A stretch of DNA of 64,000 bases from G020348185 sp964525045 (GCA_964525045.1 CAZGFD010000003.1:124001-188000), one strand, 5' to 3'; positions 35,669-45,306 are shown, numbered from the stretch's first letter. A program made the numbers and translations. Notes: generated from the sequence alone by a model not told the origin.

Positions 35669-35768
35669 AAGTCCAAAAGTCTGCAGAAAGGTAGTATCTC
35701 AAACCGCGAGTGCCGGCCAAATACCAAAACCTTCATTCATTTCCTACCGACCTCCGCGACTCTTCGAC

Positions 35769-35936
35769 ATGGCGACTTTTCAATCTTTTTGGCATGGACT
35801 TATTTCAAAAGGTGAGGATCCGGCGCTTGCAGCTAGGCTTGAACGTGAGCATAATGACCCCAACATCTCACATCCTGATGACTTGCAACCCTATCCCTTA
35901 ACCAAAGGAGTGCCTTCCCATGGCAGAGACGATTGA
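35769..35936 (+). CDS. Possible small protein overlapping the acs start (55 residues)
   Basis: ATG at 35769; ends 17 bases inside acs. Sequence ATFQSFWHGLISKGEDPALA, AARLEREHNDPNISHPDDLQ looks protein-like (an amphipathic, acidic chain). No clear ribosome binding site and no known family. The acs ribosome binding site lies inside it. It may be incidental. Confidence 0.35.
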   Translation: MATFQSFWHGLISKGEDPALAARLEREHNDPNISHPDDLQPYPLTKGVPSHGRDD

Positions 35937-37806
35937 AACCCTTCAGAAAACTAGCCGAGTGATTCAGCCTTCCGAATCTATAAAGTCTGATGCTTATATT
36001 AAGGACTATGAGAAGGCGTATAAACAATCGATAGCAGATCCGGAAAAATTTTGGGATGGGATCGCCAAAGAGTTGGACTGGTTTTCAGCATGGGATAATG
36101 TCCTTGAATGGAAGTACCCTTGGGCCAAATGGTTTGTGGGTGCGACTTGCAATATTTCATATAACTGCTTGGATCGGCACACCAAATCCTGGCGAAAAAA
36201 CAAAGTTGCGGTCATTTGGGTTGGCGAAGACGGACAAGAGAGAATTTTTACCTATGCCGCGCTTCATCGGGAAGTGAATAAATGTGCCAATGCCTTAAAA
36301 TCATTAGGACTTCAACAGGGAGATCGAGTCACCATCTATCTTCCCAAGATCCCCGAACAGATCTTTGTGATGTTGGCCTGTGCCCGGATTGGGCTCATTC
36401 ATTCTGTGGTATATTCCGGATTCAGTGCACCAGCTCTTCAATCCCGAATTCATGATTCGGAAGCCCGTGTAGTGGTCACAGCTGACTTGGGGTACGACAG
36501 AGGAAAGAAAATTCCATTGAAGACCGTTGTAGACGAAGCCGTATCGAAATGCCCCCTGGTCGAAAAGGTCATTGTGGTGCAGCGCGAAAAAGGTCATTTC
36601 CCCCTGACGGGTCCTAAAGAACTTGATTGGGATGAGTGGCTGCACGGACAGTCCACTGATTGTGAGGCCCTACCGTTGGATTCCGAGACACCTCTCTACA
36701 TCCTGTACACATCGGGCACCACAGGAAAACCTAAAGGTGTGGTTCATGTGCACGGCGGTTATATGGTTGGAACATACATTACCACCAAATATATCTTTGA
36801 TCTTAAAGATGAAGATGTGTATTTCTGTGTCGCTGACCCAGGATGGGTTACCGGTCATAGTTACATTGTCTACGGACCGCTGTTGAATGGGGCCACGATT
36901 TTGACGGCTGAAGGAAAGCCTGATTACCCGAATCCTGGTCGTTGGTGGGATCTGATTGAACAGTATGGGGTCTCCATCTTTTATACGACGCCGACAGCTA
37001 TCCGGTTGCTGATGAAATACGGGGAAGACTGGCCCCAAAAATATGACCTGTCCGGATTGAAAGTGTTAGGGTCGGTTGGCGAACCCATCAATCCTGAAGC
37101 ATGGGAATGGTTCTATCGCGTCACCGGTGGAAACAAGCCAATCATGGATACCTGGTGGCAAACCGAAACGGGAATGATTTTGGTCACTCCCCTCCCCTCC
37201 GTTCCTTTAAAGCCGGGCTCGGCGACGCGTCCCTTCCTGGGCATTGAAGCGGATGTCGTGGATCGGGAAGGAAACCGTACCGATCATGGCGGAGGATTCG
37301 CGGTGATTACAAAACCATGGCCTTCCATGATGCGAACGATCTATAAGGATCCGGATCGGTATCTGTTGTATTGGAATACCATTCCCGGTGTATATACGGC
37401 GGGAGATGTCTGCCATAAAGATGAAGATGGCTACCTTTGGTTTATGGGCCGTGCGGATGATGTGGTCAAGGTCGCAGGAAACCGGATTGGGACTGCCGAA
37501 GTAGAAAGTGCGTTAGTCAGCCACGAATCGGTGGTAGAGGCTGCGGTGATCGGGAAACCACATCAAACCGCGGGAGAAATGATTAAAGCGTTTGTTATCC
37601 TCAAACAGGGGGAGCAAGAAGACCCGGACCTCATTAAAAGTCTCAAAAATCATGTCTTAACGGAATTGGGGAAAATCGCTGTTCCCAGAGAAATTGAAAT
37701 CGTCCCTTCCTTGCCAAAAACCCGTTCCGGCAAAATCATGCGCCGTGTCTTAAAAGCCAAAGAACTTGGGCAAGATCCCGGGGATATATCGACTCTGGAA
37801 GAATAA
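35920..37806 (+). CDS. acs: Acetyl-CoA synthetase (AMP-forming)
   Basis: Activates acetate to acetyl-CoA through acetyl-AMP. 628 residues. AMP-binding loop YTSGTTGKPKGVVHVHGGY, GWVTGHSYIVYGPLLNG, DTWWQTETG, and the C-terminal SGKIMRR with the acetylation-prone catalytic lysine. Strong ribosome binding site AAAGGAG nine bases before the ATG. In an autotroph this would scavenge acetate; that is inference. It converges with the DUF1015 gene. Confidence 0.96.
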   Translation: MAETIETLQKTSRVIQPSESIKSDAYIKDYEKAYKQSIADPEKFWDGIAKELDWFSAWDNVLEWKYPWAKWFVGATCNISYNCLDRHTKSWRKNKVAVIWVGEDGQERIFTYAALHREVNKCANALKSLGLQQGDRVTIYLPKIPEQIFVMLACARIGLIHSVVYSGFSAPALQSRIHDSEARVVVTADLGYDRGKKIPLKTVVDEAVSKCPLVEKVIVVQREKGHFPLTGPKELDWDEWLHGQSTDCEALPLDSETPLYILYTSGTTGKPKGVVHVHGGYMVGTYITTKYIFDLKDEDVYFCVADPGWVTGHSYIVYGPLLNGATILTAEGKPDYPNPGRWWDLIEQYGVSIFYTTPTAIRLLMKYGEDWPQKYDLSGLKVLGSVGEPINPEAWEWFYRVTGGNKPIMDTWWQTETGMILVTPLPSVPLKPGSATRPFLGIEADVVDREGNRTDHGGGFAVITKPWPSMMRTIYKDPDRYLLYWNTIPGVYTAGDVCHKDEDGYLWFMGRADDVVKVAGNRIGTAEVESALVSHESVVEAAVIGKPHQTAGEMIKAFVILKQGEQEDPDLIKSLKNHVLTELGKIAVPREIEIVPSLPKTRSGKIMRRVLKAKELGQDPGDISTLEE

Positions 37807-37860
37807 CCACTATTAAAGACCCTCCTCCTCAGGCAGAATCCGCGTTAAAGTGTGAGTTTG

Positions 37861-39114
37861 TCACGTATCGCGCAGCATATGAATAAACAACCCGTCTCGG
37901 AGTTTGGGTTCGAACCAGGTACTTTTAGGTGGCATAATGCGTTCGGCATCCGAAACGGCCATGAGTTCATCCACGGTCGTGGGGTACAACCAAAATGCCA
38001 CGGACCAATCGCCTTTATTGACCATAGCCGCAAGTTCCTCGGGACCGCGAACTCCTCCGACAAAATCAATTCGTGGGTCAGATCGTTGGTCTGATATTCC
38101 CAATAGTGGGTCCAACACCCGATCTGACAACATTGACACAGCCAGTGAGCGAACCGGATCCCCTTCAAATTCAGACGAAAGCGTTTGGGTTCCCTTAGGG
38201 GTAGCCCTTTGCCATTGACCTTCCAGATACATATCAAATCCGTGTGGCGCCGGGTCGCCAGGATGATGAGCCACTTGCAGATCGTAGTGTTCACTCAAGG
38301 CATCTAACAATCGGTTCGGTGTCAGACCGTTTAACCCACGAACCACTCGGTTATACGGAAGAACCCGAAGATGATCATGGGGAAAAATCACGGCTAAAAA
38401 GCCACCGGTGTGGTTATCCTCTGCCGTTGAGCTTGTATGGGTCTGCAGGCCTCGAACTCGACTTGCGGCCGCACATCGGTGATGTCCGTCCGCAATGTAC
38501 AAAGATTCCACTTCCTGAAAATCTTCCACGAGCGTTTGGATTTTGGAGGGTTCCCTCACAGTCCACACGGTGTGTTCCACCTGATCGTCAGCGACAAAAT
38601 TGATATCGGGCGGTGTGGAGGTGACCCCTTCAAGCCAGCGATCGAACTTGGCCTTCCGGTTGAAAAATAGCAGGACTGGTCCGGATTGAGATTCATGGGT
38701 TTCGATAATACGAACCCGATCTGTTTCTTTTACGGGGCGGGTGAGCTCATGTCGTTTTATGATGCCACGATCGTATTCGTCGATAGAGGCGAGTGCCACT
38801 AAGCCCGTCTGCTGATGAGTTCCCCACCGCTGTCGGTATGCACCCAAAATAGGATGGGCTTCCTGGAAAAGAACCCCATCTTTGATGAAACGACATAAGT
38901 TTTCAGCTCCTCTCTCGTAAACCGCAGGGGAATAGGAATCAATATCCTCTGCGAGTTCGAGTTCGGCCCGACTCACGCGGAGAAAGCTATACGGATTTCC
39001 CTTGGCCATGTCTCGCGTCTCTTCTAATGTCAACACGTCGTATGGAGGGGCTGCGACTTGGGCAGCGAGTTCGGGCTTGGGCCTCACAGCCCGGAAGGGA
39101 ATGATTGTTGCCAT
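37861..39114 (-). CDS. DUF1015 family protein
   Basis: 417 residues, cytosolic. Opens IIPFRAVRPKPELAAQVAAP and PPYDVLT, the DUF1015 N-terminus; later HPILGAYRQRW, ESLYIADGHHRCAAASR (His-rich catalytic-looking loop) and LPYNRVVRGL. Some members are reported as free-serine kinases (SerK type); the motif DGHHR is shared, but the reaction here is inferred. AAAGGAG precedes the ATG. Confidence 0.9.
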   Translation of the reverse strand: MATIIPFRAVRPKPELAAQVAAPPYDVLTLEETRDMAKGNPYSFLRVSRAELELAEDIDSYSPAVYERGAENLCRFIKDGVLFQEAHPILGAYRQRWGTHQQTGLVALASIDEYDRGIIKRHELTRPVKETDRVRIIETHESQSGPVLLFFNRKAKFDRWLEGVTSTPPDINFVADDQVEHTVWTVREPSKIQTLVEDFQEVESLYIADGHHRCAAASRVRGLQTHTSSTAEDNHTGGFLAVIFPHDHLRVLPYNRVVRGLNGLTPNRLLDALSEHYDLQVAHHPGDPAPHGFDMYLEGQWQRATPKGTQTLSSEFEGDPVRSLAVSMLSDRVLDPLLGISDQRSDPRIDFVGGVRGPEELAAMVNKGDWSVAFWLYPTTVDELMAVSDAERIMPPKSTWFEPKLRDGLFIHMLRDT

Positions 39115-39198
39115 CCTATTGTTCTCCTTTTTGGGTAGTCAATATTGCTTGAATCACAAAGGTCACCATGTTTCATTGCTTGTGGTTTCTAACGTCTG

Positions 39199-39354
39199 CT
39201 ATGGGTTTCGTGGTCGGGGCATTCCCTCACAACAGCCACATGAGGAACATATCACTTCGTAGAGTTGGACAACACCCCAAAGGATGCTCGGAATGATAAT
39301 AATAAATAGGGTAACAAAGAGAAAAAGACGAATAAGGGGGCGTCCTTGGAGCAT
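39199..39354 (-). CDS. Micro-ORF: 51-residue membrane protein with Cys cluster
   Basis: ATG at 39354, 11 bases after the riboflavin synthase stop on the same strand; stop TAG at 39199. One hydrophobic helix (about 9-29: RLFLFVTLFIIIIPSILWG), then VICSSCGCC, four Cys in a row-like cluster that could bind metal, and a short Pro/Arg tail. No ribosome binding site, so translation may depend on coupling to ribE. The rest of 39115-39365 shows nothing else. Confidence 0.45.
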   Translation of the reverse strand: MLQGRPLIRLFLFVTLFIIIIPSILWGVVQLYEVICSSCGCCEGMPRPRNP

Positions 39355-39365
39355 TCGAAATGGGA

Positions 39366-40022
39366 TTAGATGAGCCCACGTTTTTGAAGATAATCCCGAT
39401 CGATCACTGGCTGCGGACTGACAGGAAGTTGACCGCTGTGTTGAAGCAGTCGTTCGACGTATTTTCCAATAAGGTCATTTTCAAGATTGACCGAGTCGCC
39501 AGGTTGTTTCAAGCCCATGGTGGTCACTTTGGCGGTATGCGGGATAATGGCTACTGAAAATGCCTTTTCGGACACCGTATTAATGGTCAAACTGATACCG
39601 TCTACAGTTATTGATCCCTTTTGGACACAATATCGCAAAATTTCGTCCGGAGCCTCAATGGTTATGTGGAAGCTATTCCCATCCGGTACCCTACCTTGTA
39701 CAAGTCCCATCCCATCGATATGTCCAGTCACGAGATGGCCACCAATGCGTTCGTTGAGTTTCATAGCCCGCTCCAGATTCACGGGGGTGCCGGCCGTCGC
39801 AGATCCTAATGTGGTCCGATTGAGGGTCTCGGATGAAACGTCTACAAAAAATTCCTGATCTTCCACTCCTGTGACTGTTAGACAGGTACCCGACACACTG
39901 ACACTTTCCCCCATTTTCATATCTTGAAGAACGGTTGAAGCCAGGATCGATATTCGTGCCCCGCCTAGACCTTTTTCCACTGCCTTTAAGGCCCCCATTT
40001 CTTCAACAATTCCACTAAACAT
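39366..40022 (-). CDS. ribE: Riboflavin synthase alpha subunit
   Basis: Dismutates two 6,7-dimethyl-8-ribityllumazine molecules to riboflavin. 218 residues in two lumazine-binding repeats: MFSGIVEEMG, GTCLTVTG in the first; NERIGGHLVTGHIDG, GISLTINTV in the second. GAGAGAAGAA lies before the ATG. No other rib gene is adjacent. Confidence 0.96.
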   Translation of the reverse strand: MFSGIVEEMGALKAVEKGLGGARISILASTVLQDMKMGESVSVSGTCLTVTGVEDQEFFVDVSSETLNRTTLGSATAGTPVNLERAMKLNERIGGHLVTGHIDGMGLVQGRVPDGNSFHITIEAPDEILRYCVQKGSITVDGISLTINTVSEKAFSVAIIPHTAKVTTMGLKQPGDSVNLENDLIGKYVERLLQHSGQLPVSPQPVIDRDYLQKRGLI

Positions 40023-40128
40023 TTCTTCTCTCTTTCAAAAGGCTATCGGCCACCCGTATCCCATCGCCAAGGAGAAGAGGGGTATCCCTCGACTGAATCG
40101 GATGGGAGGGTGTAAACAAATGATGGCT

Positions 40129-40242
40129 CTACTCCTTTTCCTTGCTAAAAAATACTGATTTAACAACAAAGAAAAATACCGCGACCAACACCACAACTCC
40201 AAGGGCTGCAAGAAGACCTATGATGATATCGCCGGTCGCCAT
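40129..40242 (-). CDS. Micro-ORF: 37-residue single-span membrane peptide
   Basis: ATG at 40242, stop TAG at 40129. One strong hydrophobic helix (IIIGLLAALGVVVLVAVFFF) followed by KSVFFSKEKE, i.e. a charged cytoplasmic end by the positive-inside rule. No clear ribosome binding site. It lies between the MFS gene (its upstream neighbour on the minus strand) and ribE. It looks like a small accessory subunit of a membrane complex, but this is inference. Confidence 0.45.
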   Translation of the reverse strand: MATGDIIIGLLAALGVVVLVAVFFFVVKSVFFSKEKE

Positions 40243-40292
40243 CGTATCGTCTATCTGGAAAACCGATCCTTAAAGATTCCAAGGTCCCCGCA

Positions 40293-41480
40293 TTATAACA
40301 CGGCAGGTTTCTTGATCCCCATCATTATCAGGCCAAAAATCAATGCCGCGAGGAATTGAATGGTGCCGATGATGGCAAATCCTCCGAAATAACTAATTTG
40401 GCCAATCAAAAAACCGGATACGAGGGGGCCGCTGGCATGTCCGACATCCATAATCGTTCCCCTCAACCCCATGCCCGCCCCGATCGATTTACCCTGGCAA
40501 AGATCGGCGATCAGGGCTGCAGATGAGGAAGTCACCAAGGCCTCCCCAAAACCGAACCCAGCCGCGAGGATGAGTAACAGAAAAAACATGTCCGTTTGAG
40601 GCATAAAGATGATCATTCCCCCGCAACAGCACAGTCCGAGAAGGATAAGGGGTTCTCGACCCATTCTGTCGGAAAGGCGTCCCAATGTCGGTTTGGACAA
40701 TAGCGAAGTGAGAGCCTGGATGCCAAATAATAATCCTATCTCGGCGGCGTTGAGACCAATCGATAGTCCATAGAGTGGAAGAAAGGCCATGAGTGTGCCG
40801 TTCGCCATCATCTTGGCCGCTTCGGCAAAACTGGTGGCAAGCATCCCGGAGTGTTTGACCACACCTGTCAATCCATTGAGGAATTCGCCAAACATTAATT
40901 TCACTGACTGAGTCTTGGGTTGTTTTGGGGATTCCGGTGTTGGGATAAGGAAAAACACGGTGACGCCGAGGGTACCAATGACCCCGGCAGTCAAAAAGGT
41001 TGGGGTAAAGCCAATGGAGTAAACCAAAATCCCTCCAAGCATGGGACCGAGCAATCCACCGGCTTGCGTGGCCGAGGTATACCACCCCAACGCTTCTCCG
41101 CGTCGCTGGGAAAACATTTCGGCTACCGTGGCAAGGGCTAAAGGGGTAAAGATGGCTGTGGCTAAGCCATGAAAGAGTCGTAACGTGCCTAACGTGGATA
41201 AATCGGATATAAAAGGGTAGGCAAAGGGAGGCAAGGCAAAGGCCAGGAGCCCTCCGATCATGAGTCGTCGGCGATTCACGATGTCAGACATCGCCCCGAT
41301 TGGGAGTTTGAGAAAAATCCCTGTCACGGTGGAAAGCGAGACAATCATCCCAATAGCAAAGGGTTCTGCCCCTAATGACTCCACAAAAAGGGCAAGAGCA
41401 GGCCGCCGGACAAGGTCGTAACTAATAAAACAACCAAACCCGACGGAACACAAAAGGAAAAATGAGCGGGATGCGGCCAT
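40293..41480 (-). CDS. Major facilitator superfamily transporter
   Basis: About 395 residues from the ATG at 41480 (the frame opens at a TTG at 41498). Twelve hydrophobic segments. The MFS motif between helices 2 and 3 is seen as GAMSDIVNRRRLM and again in the second half as GRLSDRMGREPLI. Between helices 6 and 7 is a cytoplasmic loop with PESPKQPKTQS. The substrate cannot be told from sequence; drug or sugar efflux members look alike. Confidence 0.88.
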   Translation of the reverse strand: MAASRSFFLLCSVGFGCFISYDLVRRPALALFVESLGAEPFAIGMIVSLSTVTGIFLKLPIGAMSDIVNRRRLMIGGLLAFALPPFAYPFISDLSTLGTLRLFHGLATAIFTPLALATVAEMFSQRRGEALGWYTSATQAGGLLGPMLGGILVYSIGFTPTFLTAGVIGTLGVTVFFLIPTPESPKQPKTQSVKLMFGEFLNGLTGVVKHSGMLATSFAEAAKMMANGTLMAFLPLYGLSIGLNAAEIGLLFGIQALTSLLSKPTLGRLSDRMGREPLILLGLCCCGGMIIFMPQTDMFFLLLILAAGFGFGEALVTSSSAALIADLCQGKSIGAGMGLRGTIMDVGHASGPLVSGFLIGQISYFGGFAIIGTIQFLAALIFGLIMMGIKKPAVL

Positions 41481-41686
41481 GGTGTGTAAAGATCCCAAGT
41501 TTAACGTTGAAAGCCAAAAGGCATCAATGACAACTTTGCCCCCCTACGTGGAACTGTCCCCATCCCTCCGAAGCTGACCGCTTCCACCGACAATGCAAAA
41601 AAGTGAATGTTCAAAAGGTAATGTGAACGATTTCCAAGTGAGAAGATGAATTGCCAACGTGGGACATTTGGTTGTGAACGCTGGGT

Positions 41687-41715
41687 TTGAGATTATTCAA
41701 GAAGAAGTTTATAAA
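41687..41715 (+). promoter_or_regulatory. Sigma70-like promoter for the ClC gene
   Basis: TTGAGA (41687-41692), 17-base spacer, TATAAA (41710-41715), about 50 bases before the ClC ATG. Confidence 0.5.
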
Positions 41716-41765
41716 AATTCCTGATACTCTCTCCGACTATACCGGAACATACCGTCAGTTTTTTT

Positions 41766-43157
41766 ATGAACATAAACAAACGAATTTCCGAGATACTGGT
41801 CCTGCTTATCAATGCGGCAAAATGGGTGATGTTCGCCTCGGTCACCGGTCTGCTCATTGGCTTGTCCACTACCGTTATTGTGAAAAGCCTTGAATTCGTG
41901 ATTAATCTCTCCTCCGTGTATTCCTACAGCTTGTTCTTGTTGCCCTTTGGCCTCATGGCTTCAGCATGGATCACCAGTTCCTGGGCTCCGGAAGCTGGGG
42001 GGCAAGGGCTCGAACGAGTCATTCAAGCCATCCATTACCGGTCGGGAAAAATCCATGGCCAAGTCATTCCCGCCAAATTGATTGCCACCATCCTAACGAT
42101 TGGGGCAGGTGGGTCGGCAGGCAGTGTGGGCCCCTGCGCACAAATAGGTGGTGGGTTGGCCTCAGTATTCTCGGACCTTTGCAAGTTGGATGATTCCGAT
42201 CGAAAGACTCTGGTGATTTGTGGAATCAGTGCTGGATTTGCATCAGTCCTTGGTACCCCCATTGCGGCGGCATTTTTTGGGGTAGAAGCCCTTTTCGTTG
42301 GATCCCTGGCGTATCAGGTTCTCCTGCCATCCGTGATTGCGGCTACGGTGTCCCATCAAGTGGCACTCGCATGTGGTCTTCAATATTGGCAGGTTCCTCT
42401 TGAGGCCGTTCCTTCGATTTCGCTTTCAATGCTTCCATGGGTCATGGGCGGAGGAATAGCTTTTGGTCTCTGTGCGATTCTCTTGATTGAAGGCATTACC
42501 TTAGGCATGTATGTGTCTCTTCGAATACATGTTCATCCGGCCATCAAAGGACTGTTGGGAGGTTTCGTACTTTTGGGTGTCGCGTTCCTATTTTCCCAGG
42601 AGGTCCTCGGCCTGGGCGTTGATGTTATTCAACACACCATTCAAGGCCATCAGGTTGTCTGGTATATCTTTTTGGTTAAAATTCTTGCGACTAGCGTCAC
42701 GTTAAATTTTGGAGGGAGCGGGGGGATCATTCTCCCGATCTGTTTTGTGGGGACGACCGCAGGAGCCCTCTTCGGTGCCCTATTCAATCTACCAACCGAT
42801 CTCTTTGCCGCCTTGGGATTAGCGGGAGTATTGGCGGGAGCGATTAATACTCCCATTACCGCCGTGCTTCTCGCCATTGAACTGTTTGGATTGCCGGTTG
42901 GAGCTTATGCCATCGTGATTTGTGCTATAAGTTTTTTAATTTCCGGACATCGCAGTGCTATCCCAACTCAACTCTTGGCCATCAACAAAGCTCCAGCAAT
43001 CCAGGGACCTCTGAAAGAAGAAATCGGGAAAGGCAGATCCGAAATAGAGCCATGGAATGAACAATTGAAGTTCTACCAAGCGATGATGAAACGATATATG
43101 TTCAACTCTAAAAAGTCAGGCCAGAATGAACAAAAAAAGAAACCTTCTGAGCCTTAG
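41766..43157 (+). CDS. ClC-family chloride channel/transporter lacking the gating glutamate
   Basis: 463 residues with at least ten hydrophobic helices. The ClC ion-path blocks are visible: GGQGLERVIQAI (about 78-89) replaces GSGIP-E; GAGGSAGSVGPCAQIGGG (113-130) is the GREGP loop with Ser-Val at the Arg-Glu positions, so Val121 stands where the gating Glu would be; FGGSGGIILPICFVG stands for GGIFAP. Loss of the gating Glu is known to uncouple or open ClC proteins (the kidney CLC-K channels carry Val there). It is therefore more likely a passive anion conductor than a Cl-/H+ antiporter. The C-terminus is charged and lacks CBS domains. Confidence 0.9.
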   Translation: MNINKRISEILVLLINAAKWVMFASVTGLLIGLSTTVIVKSLEFVINLSSVYSYSLFLLPFGLMASAWITSSWAPEAGGQGLERVIQAIHYRSGKIHGQVIPAKLIATILTIGAGGSAGSVGPCAQIGGGLASVFSDLCKLDDSDRKTLVICGISAGFASVLGTPIAAAFFGVEALFVGSLAYQVLLPSVIAATVSHQVALACGLQYWQVPLEAVPSISLSMLPWVMGGGIAFGLCAILLIEGITLGMYVSLRIHVHPAIKGLLGGFVLLGVAFLFSQEVLGLGVDVIQHTIQGHQVVWYIFLVKILATSVTLNFGGSGGIILPICFVGTTAGALFGALFNLPTDLFAALGLAGVLAGAINTPITAVLLAIELFGLPVGAYAIVICAISFLISGHRSAIPTQLLAINKAPAIQGPLKEEIGKGRSEIEPWNEQLKFYQAMMKRYMFNSKKSGQNEQKKKPSEP

Positions 43158-43206
43158 GCAGGAATGGCCCTCTCGACGTATTGAAGGGAAAAACCCTCCG
43201 GATTTA

Positions 43207-43230
43207 CCCGAAATCTGAAACTGAGAAATT
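43207..43230. repeat. GAAAC heptad repeat upstream of the helicase halves
   Basis: CCCGAAATCTGAAACTGAGA: degenerate heptads between the ClC stop and the first helicase gene. A second tract lies just beyond the other helicase gene (46441). Confidence 0.55.
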
Positions 43231-43300
43231 GGAGTTCAGTGAACCCTAAGCCTTTTCCTTTCTCTTTCGCCCGTAAGTTGATACAATTTTCCCTAAATTC

Positions 43301-45160
43301 ATGGCTCCTGCTATTCATCCAGTCGAATTAGTTGAAATTCTTCGTCAAAAAAACCTGACGCCGGCAATTATTTTTCTGACATCTCGTCGCGCCTGTGATG
43401 AGGCGCTCGATGCTTTTCAAAGAAGTTCGGTCCGCCTTCCTCAACATCGGTGTGAGACGATCAAGGTGTTTCTGAAAGACCTTGCGGCCGATTATCCCAG
43501 TATCGTGGATCATCCCCTGATTCCCGTGGTGCAACGGTTCGGCGTAGCCGCTCATCATGCCGGCCATCTCCCTTCCTGGAAAATCGCGGTTGAAGAGCTA
43601 ATGCGAAAAGGGTGCCTGGATGCAGTATTTGCGACAACCACCCTGGCTGCCGGGGTGGATTTTCCTGCCAGAACCGTCGTCATTACTCAATCGAGTGTGA
43701 GAAAAGCCAGAGACTTTTCAGATTTAACCATAGGCGAGATTCAACAATTAGCCGGTCGAGGGGGCCGTCGAGGGAAGGATTTGGTGGGATTTGTTATCGT
43801 GACACCATCCCCGTATATTGACTTGCACGTCCTGGCTAAAGGACTCACCGGATTTCCAGAACCGATTGAGAGCCAGTTTGTCATTTCCTATCCCATGGTT
43901 CTCAATTTATTAAAAGCGCATCCGGTGGACCACATCGAAGGAATTTTGGCGAAAAGTTTTGCTCAGTTTCAATTAAATCAACGGGCCGAGGTTCACCAAA
44001 CGCATCTTGACGGGGTTCAGGAACACTTAAAGCCCTTTGGCCCCCGCGAATGCACTGATTGGATCACCCAATGGCAGGTTTACGATGCAGCCAGGCGACG
44101 AAAGTCTCAGCATCGCCCGTTACCCTATCGGGATACTCCAGCCCTCGCGGCGCAACTTCCGTTTCTCACCGCAGGACGAGTTGTTGGCATCTCCAAAGGG
44201 CGCGGCATTGTCTTGAGACAATATCGGAGCCGAGGCCAACGATATCCCATGCTCTCAGTTCTTCGTTCAAACGGTACGGTTGCAGAATGTCCAGCCATGT
44301 TGGTGACCCATATTTACGATCGTCTTCTGGAATTTACGAGTACTCGATCCTATCCATGGTGTACTCCAGGAACCTTGGAATGGCTGAATCAGGAAATGAC
44401 GCAACTCTCCCCTCGTCTGCCATCATTGCCGATTCTTGTGGATAAAGAAAGCCAGGAAGATGCTCAACTGACGGATGTCTTAACGGATGAATTCCCATGT
44501 CCCACCTGTCCTTCCCGGCATGCGTGCCGGAAAGATCACTCAACCGCGCTCCGGCTCAGACAAAAATCTCAGCAATTGACCAAGACCGTGCAAGCACTTC
44601 GCACAGGGCTGTGGCATCGGTTCCAAGAAAAGGCTGATATCCTGCAACACTTTGGCTATTTAACTCCCTCCAACCAGCTGACGGGGGAAGGAGAATGGGG
44701 TCGCCTTATCCGAATCGATCATTCCCTTCTCATCACGGAACTCATCAGAATGGAAGCCTTTTCGGGAAGTGAACCCTCCCTGTTAGCTGGAGTATTGGCC
44801 AGTATTGCTCATGATGATGATCGCCCCGGTTCCTTTCTACGCATGAGCCCCGGGTTAAGCTCGATGTTGAATCAAGTCCGGGCAGTTGCCGATTCACTTG
44901 CCTCCTATGAAGATCCGCCGTTGCTTCGCTCGGATGTTGCAGCCCTGGCAGAACGGTGGATTGGCAATCCCGAATTAAAGTGGGAAAATCTCGTTCGAAT
45001 GACGAATATGGCGGAAGGTGATGTCTATCGATTATTGGCACGCACCCTGGAGTTTCTTTCACAGATTCAATCATTAAGAGAAACTCACCCGGAATTGGCC
45101 GATAGTGCCAAAATGGGCATCACCCTTATCCGTCGGGAGGTATTGGAAGAATTACCGTAA
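43301..45160 (+). CDS. Ski2-like DExH helicase, C-terminal half as a separate gene
   Basis: 619 residues. It begins PAIHPVELVEILRQKNLTPA, the point where the linker between the two RecA domains lies in one-chain relatives. Motif IV FLTSRR (25-30), AAHHAGHLPSW (83-93), motif V ATTTLAAGVDFPA (111-123) and motif VI QLAGRGGRRG (149-158) are intact. A long C-terminal region follows with a Cys/His cluster CPTCPSRHAC (400-409) and a helical ratchet/DSHCT-like end. There is no Walker A or DExH box: those are in the next gene. No ribosome binding site is obvious before the ATG at 43301. Together the two genes give 969 residues, close to a full helicase. Confidence 0.9.
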   Translation: MAPAIHPVELVEILRQKNLTPAIIFLTSRRACDEALDAFQRSSVRLPQHRCETIKVFLKDLAADYPSIVDHPLIPVVQRFGVAAHHAGHLPSWKIAVEELMRKGCLDAVFATTTLAAGVDFPARTVVITQSSVRKARDFSDLTIGEIQQLAGRGGRRGKDLVGFVIVTPSPYIDLHVLAKGLTGFPEPIESQFVISYPMVLNLLKAHPVDHIEGILAKSFAQFQLNQRAEVHQTHLDGVQEHLKPFGPRECTDWITQWQVYDAARRRKSQHRPLPYRDTPALAAQLPFLTAGRVVGISKGRGIVLRQYRSRGQRYPMLSVLRSNGTVAECPAMLVTHIYDRLLEFTSTRSYPWCTPGTLEWLNQEMTQLSPRLPSLPILVDKESQEDAQLTDVLTDEFPCPTCPSRHACRKDHSTALRLRQKSQQLTKTVQALRTGLWHRFQEKADILQHFGYLTPSNQLTGEGEWGRLIRIDHSLLITELIRMEAFSGSEPSLLAGVLASIAHDDDRPGSFLRMSPGLSSMLNQVRAVADSLASYEDPPLLRSDVAALAERWIGNPELKWENLVRMTNMAEGDVYRLLARTLEFLSQIQSLRETHPELADSAKMGITLIRREVLEELP

Positions 45161-45176
45161 TGCGCAGGTGTAGATT

Positions 45177-45306
45177 CGCCATCTCATGGCGCCTCTTCGA
45201 AATTTCAGCAACTCCTGAGGTGCAGGTGAGTGGCTGCTATCAGTGGTGGATTCTATGACAACTGTAAAGATCCATAGAATTGATCTGGGGCAGCATGAGA
45301 TGCTGC
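45177..45306. other. Three successive hairpins between the helicase halves
   Basis: CGCCAT/ATGGCG (45177-45191, 3-base loop), ATTCTATG/CATAGAAT (45250-45280, 15-base loop) and GCAGCAT/ATGCTGC (45290-45306, 3-base loop), all within the 217-bp gap between the two genes. No T-run follows them. Confidence 0.6.
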
